NCBI GenBank assembly: GCA_009782435.1
Contig: WRJA01000005.1
Coordinates: forward strand, 1-49,716
Length of the DNA stretch: 49,716 nt
Direction: 5' to 3'
Source of the DNA: Oscillospiraceae bacterium
Lineage (GTDB): Bacteria; Bacillota; Clostridia; Oscillospirales; Oscillospiraceae
The notes under the pieces were generated by a model. That model had not been told where the DNA came from and ran no database searches. It saw only the letters and a list, made by a program, of their open reading frames with translations. Below, one piece after another: positions 27,311 to 36,113 of the stretch (position 1 is its first letter; each line of letters starts with the position of its first letter). Made by a program: the position numbers and the translations under genes.

Positions 27311-28173
27311 CGCGACCGGTACAGGTCGGCGCCTCGGGCGGCGAAGCGTATTTGCTGATGACCGATCAAAAAACAGCTCTTGTCGATACGGGTTTCGCGT
27401 ATTGCGCGCCCGTAATGATACAAAACATAAAAAATGCTTTGGGCGGCCGGGATTTGGATTTTATACTTCTGACGCACTCGCACTATGACCATGTTTCCGG
27501 CGCGCCTTATTGCAAGGATGTATGGAAAAATTGCAAAATCGTATGCAGCGAATACGCGGCAAATGTATTCACGCGGCCCGGGGCGCTGAAACTGATGGCG
27601 CAGCTGAATGAAACGGCGGCCGAGATCGCGGGCGTTAAGGAGTATGAACCGAGCGTGAGCAAGATCGCAGCCGATATTGCGGTCAAAGACGGAGATACGG
27701 TGGATATGGGCGATATGAAGCTCCGCGTACTCGAAATGCCGGGGCATACGAAATGTTCGACGGGTTATTTTGAGGAGAACGAAAAACTCCTGATAGGCTG
27801 CGAAACTCTCGGGGTATGCGTGCCGCCGGACAAAGACGTCATTCCCTGTTTTTTGGTGAGCTGCGAGTCAAGCATAAAGGCGATAAAAAGGGCGCTCGAG
27901 CTGAAGCCGGATAAACTCATAATAACTCCTTACGGCTATATGGAGGGGGAAGAGCCGGCGCGCGTTTTGAACCTCGCCGTAACACGCGCGGTCGAGATGA
28001 GGGAATTTGTGACCGCAAGACACCGATGCGGTATTTCTGAAGCCGGAATAGCCCGAGAACTGAAAGATAAAATCTATACCGAGCGGTACGCCAAGTATCA
28101 GCCTGAAGGCGCTTTCATGCTGAATACGGAAATCATGGTAGAACTCCTGATAAAAGAATACTCAGACCGGTAA
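27307..28173 (+). CDS. Metallo-beta-lactamase-fold hydrolase, atypical metal ligands
   Basis: A cytoplasmic protein of 288 residues with the HxHxDH motif as THSHYDH (His57, His59, Asp61, His62), followed by His147 in GHTKCSTG. The bridging Asp of the glyoxalase II pattern is Glu166 (GCETLG), and the last metal His (usually near PGHG) is a tyrosine (TPYG, Tyr209). The second metal site may therefore be altered. The C-terminal helices resemble glyoxalase II-like thioesterases, but the substrate is unknown. AAAGGAG precedes the ATG. The gene is coupled to the EamA transporter gene upstream. Confidence 0.88.
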   Translation: MTRPVQVGASGGEAYLLMTDQKTALVDTGFAYCAPVMIQNIKNALGGRDLDFILLTHSHYDHVSGAPYCKDVWKNCKIVCSEYAANVFTRPGALKLMAQLNETAAEIAGVKEYEPSVSKIAADIAVKDGDTVDMGDMKLRVLEMPGHTKCSTGYFEENEKLLIGCETLGVCVPPDKDVIPCFLVSCESSIKAIKRALELKPDKLIITPYGYMEGEEPARVLNLAVTRAVEMREFVTARHRCGISEAGIARELKDKIYTERYAKYQPEGAFMLNTEIMVELLIKEYSDR

Positions 28174-28185
28174 AAACAAAAAAGA

Positions 28186-28221
28186 GCAAATAAAAACGCG
28201 CCTCCCCGAGGGGAGGCGCGT
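28186..28221 (-). terminator. Terminator of the ABC/corrinoid operon
   Basis: CGCGCCTCCCC (28197-28207) pairs with GGGGAGGCGCG (28210-28220). On the minus strand the stem is followed by TTTTTATTTG, a clear Rho-independent terminator. On the plus strand the T-run is missing, so it mainly serves the minus-strand operon. Confidence 0.8.
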
Positions 28222-28263
28222 CAACGGTTTCCGGCCGCACCGGTGCAGACCGTTTCTGTAATA

Positions 28264-28896
28264 TTAAGCTGCCGAGACCAATTCGGAAGCCTTGCGGGCC
28301 GCGCTGCCGGCGTCTGCGGCATACGCGTCGGCGCCTATTTTTTCGGCAAATTCAGGGGTGATGGGCGCTCCGCCGACCATGATCTTGACCTGTTGTCTGA
28401 ATCCCGCTTCGGTTATTGCCTTGACCGTAGCCTCCATCGCTTCCATCGTCGTCGTCAAAAGAGCGGATAAACCGACGAGCTTACAGTCCGGATTTGCCCT
28501 TATAGAATCGACATATTGTTCGGGCGAGACGTCGACTCCGAGATCGATCACCTCAAAACCCGCGCTTTCCGTCATCAGCGCCACGAGATTTTTCCCGATG
28601 TCGTGATGATCTCCGCGGACGGTGCCGATTATCAGCTTTCCCTTTGCCCCTATGCTACCGCTCATAAGCAGAGGGCGCAGAACGGCGACGCCTTTTTTCA
28701 TGGCCATTGCGGCGACCATCATTTCAGGAATGAAGACTTCGTTGCGCTGAAATTTATCGCCGACGATTCCCATGGTTTCTATCATTGAACTGAGGATGCC
28801 GTCGGGAGACTCGCCTTCGGCAAGAGCTTTTTTGACCAACTCTTCGATTTCCTTGATTTTTCCTTTTTCCACGGCGGTCATTATTTCAGAAATCAC
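28264..28896 (-). CDS. Corrinoid (B12)-binding protein of methyltransferase type
   Basis: A cytoplasmic corrinoid protein of 210 residues. It has an N-terminal helical cap (~1-85, B12-binding 2 type) and a Rossmann B12 domain with GDHHDIG, where Asp96-x-His98-x-x-Gly101 supplies the lower cobalt ligand. In MtaC/MtbC/MttC systems such a protein carries a methyl group between a substrate methyltransferase and a second enzyme. No MtaB-, MttB- or MtaA-type methyltransferase lies in the window, so its partner is elsewhere. The start is GTG at 28896, overlapping the DUF4340 stop (TAGTG), with GGAGG about ten bases upstream. It is therefore the last gene of the ABC operon, an odd context. Confidence 0.92.
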   Translation of the reverse strand: MISEIMTAVEKGKIKEIEELVKKALAEGESPDGILSSMIETMGIVGDKFQRNEVFIPEMMVAAMAMKKGVAVLRPLLMSGSIGAKGKLIIGTVRGDHHDIGKNLVALMTESAGFEVIDLGVDVSPEQYVDSIRANPDCKLVGLSALLTTTMEAMEATVKAITEAGFRQQVKIMVGGAPITPEFAEKIGADAYAADAGSAARKASELVSAA

Positions 28897-29888
28897 TAAA
28901 CCTCGCCCTCCTTTATTTCGGGTTTCAGAGTACTGTAATCAGCTGATAATATTTTTTCTGCAACAGAGGCGTCCGCGAGATATACAGGGATCTCGCCCTC
29001 AAGCCGGACATACGCTCCGGCGTCGTCTGTCTTGCCGAAGAGGAAGGTAACTGTGACCTCTTCTTCTTCATCGTGCGGTATATATCTTACTGTCATTGAG
29101 CCCGGTTTGTCAAGGCCGTATTCGGCAATATCGCTCTCTGACGGCTTGTAGTTTACGCAGGAATCCATTCTGAGAGAGTATACCGAGGCTTTGAGGTTGG
29201 ACATTTCGGAGGAACTCAGAGGCCACAGAGTATCCTTGCCCGCGACTATGAACCAATCATAGTCGTCGTCGATTTCATCGTCATATACCGTTTCTATCAT
29301 TTTATCGCCGCTTCTTATCGTTATGGCGTTTATGGTGTTCATGGTCTTGAAAACGTTGATGACGGCAAGGTCCAAAAGCTCGGAAGGGAAAGCGCCGACG
29401 AGGGCTTCGCTGACCATGAAAATGTTATCGCCGCCGCCGAGCGTCAGGTAGTATTCCCTCGTGACCGCATTTTGGTTTCCGATATTTATGACCGTTGAGG
29501 CGCCGTCGGCTGAGATCGCGGTTATTATGCAAACAGGGTCGTCGAGGCCGTAATCGCCGCTTCCCGCGGAGCTGTCGAACCGGCGGGAGGCAGTCAGGCC
29601 CTCGAGCTGTGAGATCATGGCTTCGGGATAGCTTTGGTCAAGAGGAAAAGAGGGGTCGTCCGCGTAAAACCAATAGCCGTCGGAGCCTTTTTCAAGACTG
29701 AGCGTTGCGCCGCCCGACTGCCAGTTTACAGCGGTGAGCGTGCCCGGAGAAAAAACGACCGGTATGATCGCGTCGTCGGCGTCGGGCATATCGTCATCGC
29801 TGCCGAAAAGAGAACCGGCGGCGATCACGCCTGCTGTCAAAACCGCCAATATCCCGAGCAGGACGAGAAGTTTTTTTGCCCTCTTCAT
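28896..29888 (-). CDS. DUF4340 domain protein
   Basis: A protein of 330 residues with one N-terminal membrane helix (~7-27), then an extracellular DUF4340 region that repeats similar beta-rich units (YGLDDP at ~113, YGLDKP at ~262). This family follows GldG-type ABC genes in many bacteria, and its role is unknown. The ATG at 29888 has AAGGAG about nine bases upstream and overlaps the stop of the GldG-like gene (TAATG). The frame is open much farther upstream, but that part is a shadow of the GldG-like gene. It is coupled to both neighbours. Probably an outer-face partner of the ABC complex. Confidence 0.88.
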   Translation of the reverse strand: MKRAKKLLVLLGILAVLTAGVIAAGSLFGSDDDMPDADDAIIPVVFSPGTLTAVNWQSGGATLSLEKGSDGYWFYADDPSFPLDQSYPEAMISQLEGLTASRRFDSSAGSGDYGLDDPVCIITAISADGASTVINIGNQNAVTREYYLTLGGGDNIFMVSEALVGAFPSELLDLAVINVFKTMNTINAITIRSGDKMIETVYDDEIDDDYDWFIVAGKDTLWPLSSSEMSNLKASVYSLRMDSCVNYKPSESDIAEYGLDKPGSMTVRYIPHDEEEEVTVTFLFGKTDDAGAYVRLEGEIPVYLADASVAEKILSADYSTLKPEIKEGEV

Positions 29889-31342
29889 TATTTGCGTCTC
29901 CTTCTTAAAAAGACGACAAGACCCATGAGTATGAACACAAGAGGGACAACGCCGATAAAGAGCAGCCCGAGTTGGTTTACAGCCGCGCCGGAAACTCTCA
30001 GATGAGCGGTATCCAAGCTCTTCGCGTGTATCGAGATGGCGCTGTCCTTTTGGCACAGCCATCCGATGGAATTGATGAAAATGCTCCGGTTTGCGCCGGA
30101 AACAATGCTGTCCGCGGTATCGGACATCATGGAAGCGGACGAGTACCATACGAGACGCGCTTCATTTTCCGTGCCTTCGCCGGCGGTGACGGCGACGCCT
30201 ATCGTAAACGGGCCCTCGGCGTCTCCTTCCTCTTTATCGAAGCTCTCGGAATTGTCGAAAGCTTTTGAGTAGGAAGCGCCGGAGGTCATCAGCAGTTCGA
30301 CCGTCGTGAGGCCGGGCGTGTAGGTCGTATCGATGACATGGGCAAGAGGAGAAATGACTCTGTAGTCATGCTGCAGGAGCGGAGCCGTTATGGGGTGCTC
30401 GGCAATATCGGGCAGAAGATAATAAATATAGCCGAGCGCGCAGTGATCGGGATCGCTGTCGAATACTATGCCGCTGTTCGGGGAGACGCCGAAATACTGC
30501 ATGACTTCCGTGAAATGCGGGTAGCTTGCCGCCACGAAATCGGTATAGACAAGAAGATTGCCTCCGGCTTCGACGTAGCTCATGAGCAGCCCTTTGTCGA
30601 TATCGGACAGATCGCTTGTCGGATTGTTGATCAAAATCGCGTCGGCGTCATTCGGGACGCCTCCGACGGAAATGAGGGAGAGTTCTTTTACGATGATATT
30701 TTGCTTGTTGATCGCGAGTATCCGGGCTTCTTCGAGAACGGCCTCGCCGTGCCCGGTCAGGTAATACAGCGTCGGCAGATGCTCGTTTGTAACATAGTCT
30801 ATGGCCCTTGTAACAGCACGCTCGCCGTCGAAATCCACCGTGTAGTTGCCGTCGTAGTAATATGTGCTGAAATCATAGAGGTAGATCTCATTGTACGCCA
30901 CATATTCCGACACGTCGCCGTTAACTATGATAAGGCTGTTTTCGTAAACCGTTTCTTCGGTATACTGTTTACTGAAACCCGGATTTAAGATTGGGTCTAC
31001 CTTTTCGAGCCTGATATAGGAATTCAACGCAAGATACCTGTCAAGAAGCATTTCTATAGACTGATCTTCTCTGTTCGTCTGCGTTATCCAATATATATCG
31101 AGCGGGCGGTCAAGCCCCCTGACGATCTCTTCTGTCTGTTCGGAGAGCTTGTAAAGACCCAAGCTTGTGAAATCGAGTTTGGTGTACACAGGCGGGATCC
31201 GCGCCGCGAAAACATTTATCACGACCGCTATCGCGATAACCACAAGGGTGACAGCGATACTGTAGGTCCCCACCTTAAATCTGCGGGTCTTGAGTGAATC
31301 GGTAAATTTACCGAAAATCGAGAGGTTTCCGTCCGGCTTCAT
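29888..31342 (-). CDS. GldG-like ABC auxiliary membrane protein
   Basis: A protein of 484 residues with one membrane helix near the N-terminus (~28-48), a large extracellular ABC_transp_aux (GldG/IFT52-like) domain and one helix at the C-terminus (~458-480) ending RRRRK. In Flavobacterium, GldA/F/G support gliding; in Firmicutes the same set occurs in non-gliding cells with unclear function. I chose the ATG at 31342 because AGGAGG lies eight bases upstream and it overlaps the permease stop (TGATG). A GTG nine bases farther upstream is also possible. It works with the ABC-2 permease and ATPase encoded just before it. Confidence 0.9.
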   Translation of the reverse strand: MKPDGNLSIFGKFTDSLKTRRFKVGTYSIAVTLVVIAIAVVINVFAARIPPVYTKLDFTSLGLYKLSEQTEEIVRGLDRPLDIYWITQTNREDQSIEMLLDRYLALNSYIRLEKVDPILNPGFSKQYTEETVYENSLIIVNGDVSEYVAYNEIYLYDFSTYYYDGNYTVDFDGERAVTRAIDYVTNEHLPTLYYLTGHGEAVLEEARILAINKQNIIVKELSLISVGGVPNDADAILINNPTSDLSDIDKGLLMSYVEAGGNLLVYTDFVAASYPHFTEVMQYFGVSPNSGIVFDSDPDHCALGYIYYLLPDIAEHPITAPLLQHDYRVISPLAHVIDTTYTPGLTTVELLMTSGASYSKAFDNSESFDKEEGDAEGPFTIGVAVTAGEGTENEARLVWYSSASMMSDTADSIVSGANRSIFINSIGWLCQKDSAISIHAKSLDTAHLRVSGAAVNQLGLLFIGVVPLVFILMGLVVFLRRRRK

Positions 31343-32205
31343 CAACTCCACCTCCTCTTCTCAAGTGACTGTACGGTAAGAAACAGGAATATGAATATTA
31401 CGGAAATGTAATACAAAACGGAGGTCAAATCGAAAACGCCGGTCACAAAAGAATAGAACCTGTCAAAAACCGAAAGCCGGCTGATAACGGCGGAGAACAA
31501 GCCGTAAAACTTCGCCTGCCATATCATGTATGCGCCGGTAAGCGTAAGCTCGCAGATGATCGTGAAAATTATTGAGACTTGGGTGTTTTTTGTCAGCAGG
31601 TACATGATAATGCCGAGCAGCAAAACAACGACGACAAAAGCTGTGAATGACGCGGAGGCGGCGGCGGGGACAAAATCGGCCAAGTTTGCTATAAAGTAAT
31701 TGATCAGCAAGACGGCAATGCATAAAGCCGCCGCAAAAGCTTGGTTCTCGGTCAAGGAGGAGACAAACAGACCCATGGACACAAGCGTTGAGCCCATGAG
31801 AAAAAACGCGAAAAGCGTGCTGTATACGGTGACGAACGGCACCTCGCCGAATGAAGCCAATATCAGCGGGTAACAGGCGAGGACGATCACGGGGAAAGCC
31901 AAAACCGCAAGCATGGCGAAATATTTTCCCAAGACGATCTTGGCGGAGCTTAGCGGAAGGGAATAGAGCAGGATATCCGTTTTCTGCCTGCGCTCCTCTG
32001 CGACGGAACGCATGGTCAAAATCGGAACGGCGATAACCAAGATGATGCACAGCTGAACGATGGTATATTCGAAGTTCGCCATTGCTCCTTTAAGATTTGT
32101 GGCCACAGTATATATTCCCGCGAAAATCAGGATCACAGCGGAGAAAACATAACCGATAACACCGTTGAAATAGGAATTGAATTCACGGTTAAATATCGCT
32201 TTCAT
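31342..32205 (-). CDS. ABC-2 type permease (GldF-like)
   Basis: An integral membrane protein of 287 residues with about six helices. It has the ABC-2 family signature near 64-88 (LTMRSVAEERRQKTDILLYSLP region, cited in part), where the coupling helix contacts the ATPase. The ATG at 32205 has AGGAGG nine bases upstream. A closer ATG at 32211 sits only three bases from that site. It overlaps the ATPase gene by 17 bases and the GldG-like gene by one. Together they form an exporter or mechanotransducing complex of unknown substrate. Confidence 0.92.
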   Translation of the reverse strand: MKAIFNREFNSYFNGVIGYVFSAVILIFAGIYTVATNLKGAMANFEYTIVQLCIILVIAVPILTMRSVAEERRQKTDILLYSLPLSSAKIVLGKYFAMLAVLAFPVIVLACYPLILASFGEVPFVTVYSTLFAFFLMGSTLVSMGLFVSSLTENQAFAAALCIAVLLINYFIANLADFVPAAASASFTAFVVVVLLLGIIMYLLTKNTQVSIIFTIICELTLTGAYMIWQAKFYGLFSAVISRLSVFDRFYSFVTGVFDLTSVLYYISVIFIFLFLTVQSLEKRRWS

Positions 32206-33208
32206 CAGCATTTACCTCCTTTTTCCCATCGGGAGCGGCGGATTCCCGGTTGTCGCCGGGTTCGGCTTCGTTTTCCGGTTTCTCCGCCGTCAATTCGATG
32301 AATACGTCCTCTAAGCTCGCTTTCACGGTGTTCATTTCGAGTATCGGCAATCCCGCCGCGCTGAACGCGAAAAAGACCGCCTCGCGGATATCTGCGTTGT
32401 CTTTGACGGAAAGCGAGACGTCCGTGAGCCCCGAAACATCCTCAGCGAATTTTACGCCGGAACAAGCGTCGATTTTTTCAAGCGCGCTTTTTATTTTGTC
32501 CTCCGGGGCTTTTACCTTCAGCTTGACCGTGGTCGAACCGGTAAAATAACTCTCGAGGTTTTCGGGTGTATCGCTTGCCGCGAGCGAGCCGTGAGAAATG
32601 ATCATAACATGGTCGCAAACCGCGCGGACTTCCGAGAGTATATGGCTGCTCAATATCACGGTGTGTTCTTTGCCGAGCGATTTGATAAGTTCGCGCATTT
32701 CTGTTATCTGTTTCGGGTCGAGACCGACGGTGGGCTCGTCGAGTATTATTACCTCGGGGCTGCCGATCAGGGCCTGAGCAATACCGACGCGCTGTCTGTA
32801 ACCTTTTGAGAGATTTCTTATCAGCCTGTCTTTGACGTCTGTTATTTGAGTCAGCTCCGACACTTGCTTTTTCTGAGCTTCCGTCTCGGATCTGTCTACG
32901 CCTTTCGCTGCCGCGACGAAATCCAAATACTCATACGGAGTCATATCCGGGTATACCGGCGGCTGCTCCGGAAGATAGCCCAACAGTTTTTTCGCTTTTT
33001 TCGCGTCCTCAAAAATATCGAACCCGCCGATTTTTACATTTCCGGACGTTGCCGCAAGACATCCGGTGACTATATTCATCGTTGTTGTTTTCCCGGCGCC
33101 GTTCGGGCCGAGGAAACCGTAAATATGGCCGCGCTCGATAGTAAAATTGAGGTCGCGTATGGCCGTGTGAACGCCGTAATATTTGGTGAGCCCGCTTACC
33201 TCGATCAC
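32189..33208 (-). CDS. ABC transporter ATP-binding protein (GldA-like)
   Basis: The ATPase subunit, 339 residues, with Walker A GPNGAGKT (34-41), Q-loop region LPEQPPVYPDMT, signature LSKGYRQR (variant of LSGGQ), Walker B VIILDEPTVGLDP and the switch His in LSSHIL. A C-terminal extension of ~110 residues (DUF4162-like, then an acidic tail) is common in ABC-2 ATPases. The start is GTG at 33208, seven bases after AGGAGG. The ATG at 33247 lacks a site and adds 13 unlikely residues. First gene of a five-gene coupled operon. Confidence 0.95.
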   Translation of the reverse strand: MIEVSGLTKYYGVHTAIRDLNFTIERGHIYGFLGPNGAGKTTTMNIVTGCLAATSGNVKIGGFDIFEDAKKAKKLLGYLPEQPPVYPDMTPYEYLDFVAAAKGVDRSETEAQKKQVSELTQITDVKDRLIRNLSKGYRQRVGIAQALIGSPEVIILDEPTVGLDPKQITEMRELIKSLGKEHTVILSSHILSEVRAVCDHVMIISHGSLAASDTPENLESYFTGSTTVKLKVKAPEDKIKSALEKIDACSGVKFAEDVSGLTDVSLSVKDNADIREAVFFAFSAAGLPILEMNTVKASLEDVFIELTAEKPENEAEPGDNRESAAPDGKKEVNADESDI

Positions 33209-33254
33209 TGCATGTCCTCCTAACCGATCAGTATTGATGTTTGTCACTGAAAAT

Positions 33255-33284
33255 ATTATAAGTATCCTGTGAATAATATGTGAA
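33255..33284 (-). promoter_or_regulatory. Promoter of the ABC/corrinoid operon
   Basis: On the minus strand, TTCACA (33284-33279) and a perfect TATAAT (33260-33255) are 18 bases apart. Transcription would start about 40 bases before the GTG at 33208. The surrounding 33241-33310 is notably AT-rich. Confidence 0.65.
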
Positions 33285-33416
33285 TATTACGTTAAATATT
33301 CTTAAAAGTCACAATACGCTAACAATTATCGCATATTTACCTGCGGTTTTCAATACAATTCTTCATGTTGAAATCAATTTTTGATGTCATTCGGGCGCCT
33401 TTTCGGTCATCTGCGC

Positions 33417-33445
33417 TTTACCGGCGGGCGGACTCATGTTATAAT
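33417..33445 (+). promoter_or_regulatory. Promoter of the P-type ATPase gene
   Basis: TTTACC (33417-33422) and a perfect TATAAT (33440-33445) are 17 bases apart, with an extended -10 TG at 33437-33438. It lies 35 bases before the GTG at 33480. Confidence 0.6.
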
Positions 33446-33479
33446 TTCAAAAACTCATTCGGAGTGACGGTAAAGGGAA

Positions 33480-35954
33480 GTGAAGAAACTGAAGATCGCG
33501 GACGGGTTATCCGTCTTAATCAAAAAGAAAACAAAACAGCCGGCAAGGAGCGAAAGACTGCCTGTTTTTGAGGCGGAACCCGGCGCAGGGCTTGATAACG
33601 ACCTTGTCGCCGAGCGTGTTCGAAAAGGTTTTGCAAATACCGCCGTCGAGCCGCCGACCAAAAGCGTCGGAAAGATCGTGGCGGATAATCTTTTGACATA
33701 CTTCAATTTGGTGTTTTTTTCGCTTGCCGCCTGCATAATTGCCGTCAGGTCCTGGAATGACCTCATGTTCATGATCGTTGTGCTCGCGAACATCGCTATA
33801 GGCATAATACAGGAATTGAGATCCAAAAAGACCTTGGATAAACTGAATTTACTTTCTGTTCGAAAAGGGATCGCCGTTCGCGGCTCGAAACAGATCGCTG
33901 TAAATATTGAAAACATGGTGCGTGACGATATAGTCATTTTTGCCGCGGGAAATCAGATATATGCGGACGCTTCGGTGGTAGAAGGAGAGGTCACGGTAAA
34001 CGAGGCGCTGATAACCGGAGAGGCGGATGAAATAAAAAAAGTGCCGGGCGCCGGTTTGATGTCAGGCAGTTTTGTTGTCAGCGGGATGTGCCGCGCGAGG
34101 CTGACCGCCGTGGGAGAGGAGTCATATGCGGCGAAACTCACGACGGAAGCAAAAAAAAGCGCGAAACGCAAACAGTCCGAAATGATGCGCTCCCTTTCAA
34201 AATTGGTGAAGTGGATAGGCATCGTTCTGTTTCCTTTCGGCGCGGCTTTGGTTTATAAAGAGATATACATATTGGGGAGGTCGGTCGAGGAGGGCGTCAC
34301 CTCGACCGTCGGAGCGCTGATTGGAATGATACCGGAGGGATTGTATCTCTTGACCAGCGTTGCGCTTGTGGCGGGGATAATGCGGCTTGCCCAAGGGAAG
34401 ACTCTTGTCCGGGATATGAGCTGCATTGAGACTTTGGCGCGTGTTGACGTGCTTTGCGTCGATAAGACCGGAACGATCACTGAAAATAAAATGATAGTTG
34501 AAAAAATCTCCCCTCTGTGTGAAGAGCGCTATTCAAAAGAAGACATTGCCATGATAATGTCCGACTACGCGGCAGGCATGGAATCCGATAATGAAACTAT
34601 GGATGCGCTGAAGCGTTATTTTACCGGGGAAATATATCAAAGGCCGGAAAAGGTCATGCCTTTCAGCTCCGTAAAAAAATACAGCGGCATATCCTTTCAC
34701 CCTGACGAAAACTATATTCTCGGCGCGCCCGACGTAATACTCGGCAGCCGGTTTTCCGAATATGAGTCCGAGATCGAAAGGTATTCATCCGAGGGATGCC
34801 GGGTGCTTTTGCTCGCGCTTTATGACGGTGATATTTACGATGAAAAACTCTCTTTCGGATTGCTGCCCGTTTCGCTTGTGCTCTTGAACAATAAAGTGCG
34901 GCCGGAAGCAAGCAAGACGTTCGAATACTTCAGCCGTCAGGGGGTCGCCGTTAAGGTGATTTCCGGCGACAACGCATTGACGGTGTCGGAGGTGGCCTCG
35001 CGCGCGGGAATCGAAAACGCGAAAAAATATATAGACGCCCGAGTGCTCGACACGGATATGAAGATCGCCAAAGCGGCAGAAGTATATACAGTATTCGGGC
35101 GTGTTACGCCGGAGCAAAAAAGAAAACTCATAACAGCCATGAAAAAAGCCGGACATACCGTTGCAATGACGGGCGACGGAGTTAACGACGTATTGGCGCT
35201 GAAAGAAGCGGATTGCAGCGTTGCGATGGCGTCCGGAAGCGACGTTGCCTGCGGCGTCTCAAGCATAGTGCTTTTGAATTCGGATTTCTCGTCGATGCCG
35301 GTGGTGGTGGCTGAAGGAAGAAGGATCATCAACAACATAGAACGCTCTGCGTCTTTGTTTTTGGTGAAAAACATCTTTTCATTTTCACTTGCGCTTGTTT
35401 CTCTGTTTTTTACGCTGCCGTACCCCGTGACTCCGGCGCAGCTTTCACTTGTCAGTATGCTGACGATCGGAATACCCTCGCTCGTTCTCGCTCTGGAACC
35501 CAATAAAAATCTTGTTTCCGGCAAATTCTTAAAAAATGTACTGTACAGAGCGCTGCCGGGCGGTTTCACCGACTTCTTTTTAGTCCTTTGCGTTTTGCTG
35601 TTCTATTTGGCTTTCGGCATGGATTTTGATGAGATGGCGACCGTGTGCGCCGTTATTTTGGGGATAGTCGGTATTTTGGTTATCCACATAACCTGCGTTC
35701 CTTATACAAAACTCAGAAAACTCCTGATCGTTTGCGTATGTACAGCGTTTTTATCGGGCGTTCTGTTCCTGAGCGATCTTTTCGAATTGTCGCGTCTCTA
35801 TTTCTCCGGTTTTCTCGTGCTTGCCGTCATGGCGCTTTTGGCCTATCCGGTCATGCATGTGTTTCGAAAAGGGCTTGACAGATTAAGAGATGCTGTTGTC
35901 GAACGCAAAGGAAAACAATTGAATAAATATAAACAAGGAGACAGGCAAAAATGA
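33480..35954 (+). CDS. P-type cation ATPase (CtpE-like)
   Basis: A membrane ion pump of 824 residues. The phosphorylated Asp is D328 in DKTGT, and the hinge motif TGDGVND is at 564-570. The actuator domain carries TGEAD in place of the common TGES, with the glutamate kept. Helix M4 has IPEGLYLLTSVAL, the form seen in CtpE-type calcium/magnesium pumps and not the CPx of heavy-metal pumps. About ten membrane helices are visible, four or more after the catalytic domain. The ion is probably Ca or Mg, by family resemblance only. The GTG at 33480 has a poorly spaced ribosome site (AAGGGAA directly before it), so the start is uncertain. A small frame overlaps the stop by four bases. Confidence 0.93.
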   Translation: MKKLKIADGLSVLIKKKTKQPARSERLPVFEAEPGAGLDNDLVAERVRKGFANTAVEPPTKSVGKIVADNLLTYFNLVFFSLAACIIAVRSWNDLMFMIVVLANIAIGIIQELRSKKTLDKLNLLSVRKGIAVRGSKQIAVNIENMVRDDIVIFAAGNQIYADASVVEGEVTVNEALITGEADEIKKVPGAGLMSGSFVVSGMCRARLTAVGEESYAAKLTTEAKKSAKRKQSEMMRSLSKLVKWIGIVLFPFGAALVYKEIYILGRSVEEGVTSTVGALIGMIPEGLYLLTSVALVAGIMRLAQGKTLVRDMSCIETLARVDVLCVDKTGTITENKMIVEKISPLCEERYSKEDIAMIMSDYAAGMESDNETMDALKRYFTGEIYQRPEKVMPFSSVKKYSGISFHPDENYILGAPDVILGSRFSEYESEIERYSSEGCRVLLLALYDGDIYDEKLSFGLLPVSLVLLNNKVRPEASKTFEYFSRQGVAVKVISGDNALTVSEVASRAGIENAKKYIDARVLDTDMKIAKAAEVYTVFGRVTPEQKRKLITAMKKAGHTVAMTGDGVNDVLALKEADCSVAMASGSDVACGVSSIVLLNSDFSSMPVVVAEGRRIINNIERSASLFLVKNIFSFSLALVSLFFTLPYPVTPAQLSLVSMLTIGIPSLVLALEPNKNLVSGKFLKNVLYRALPGGFTDFFLVLCVLLFYLAFGMDFDEMATVCAVILGIVGILVIHITCVPYTKLRKLLIVCVCTAFLSGVLFLSDLFELSRLYFSGFLVLAVMALLAYPVMHVFRKGLDRLRDAVVERKGKQLNKYKQGDRQK

Positions 35955-36049
35955 AAAGAGCGGCGTTTACCGGGAACCCAAAATTTGTGAAGAATGCGGT
36001 GATACTGAGGGCGGGCCGCTCGATCCGGCGTTTTTGGCGATGGGATTGA
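35951..36049 (+). CDS. Small ORF (32 aa), possibly a frameshifted gene
   Basis: The ATG overlaps the ATPase stop (ATGA) and follows AAGGAG by ten bases, so it is well placed for translation. The product MKRAAFTGN... resembles nothing I know. In another frame, the same DNA reads SGVYREPKICEECGD, which looks more protein-like and carries a Cys-x2-Cys pair, but it has no start codon. An indel just after the ATG would join the two. I therefore suspect a broken small gene, with low confidence. A terminator follows. Confidence 0.35.
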   Translation: MKRAAFTGNPKFVKNAVILRAGRSIRRFWRWD

Positions 36050-36079
36050 TTTCGAAGCCCGGCTGTATCCGGGCAGACA

Positions 36080-36113
36080 GGGCGGGGGGTGACTCCCCGC
36101 CCTTATTCTTTTC
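36080..36113 (+). terminator. Terminator after the P-type ATPase gene
   Basis: GGGCGGGG (36080-36087) pairs with CCCCGCCC (36095-36102), followed by TTATTCTTTTC. The T-rich part overlaps the last codons of the convergent hisIE gene. On the minus strand no T-run follows, so it serves the plus strand. Confidence 0.7.

Noticed and set aside
29889-30149. N-terminal extension of the DUF4340 frame
   Set aside because: It is an open frame inside the GldG-like gene; the ATG at 29888 has a clear ribosome site and begins a normal membrane anchor.
33365-33571. Plus-strand open frame of 68 codons before the P-type ATPase gene
   Set aside because: It overlaps the promoter and the ATPase start, has no ribosome site and no recognisable sequence.
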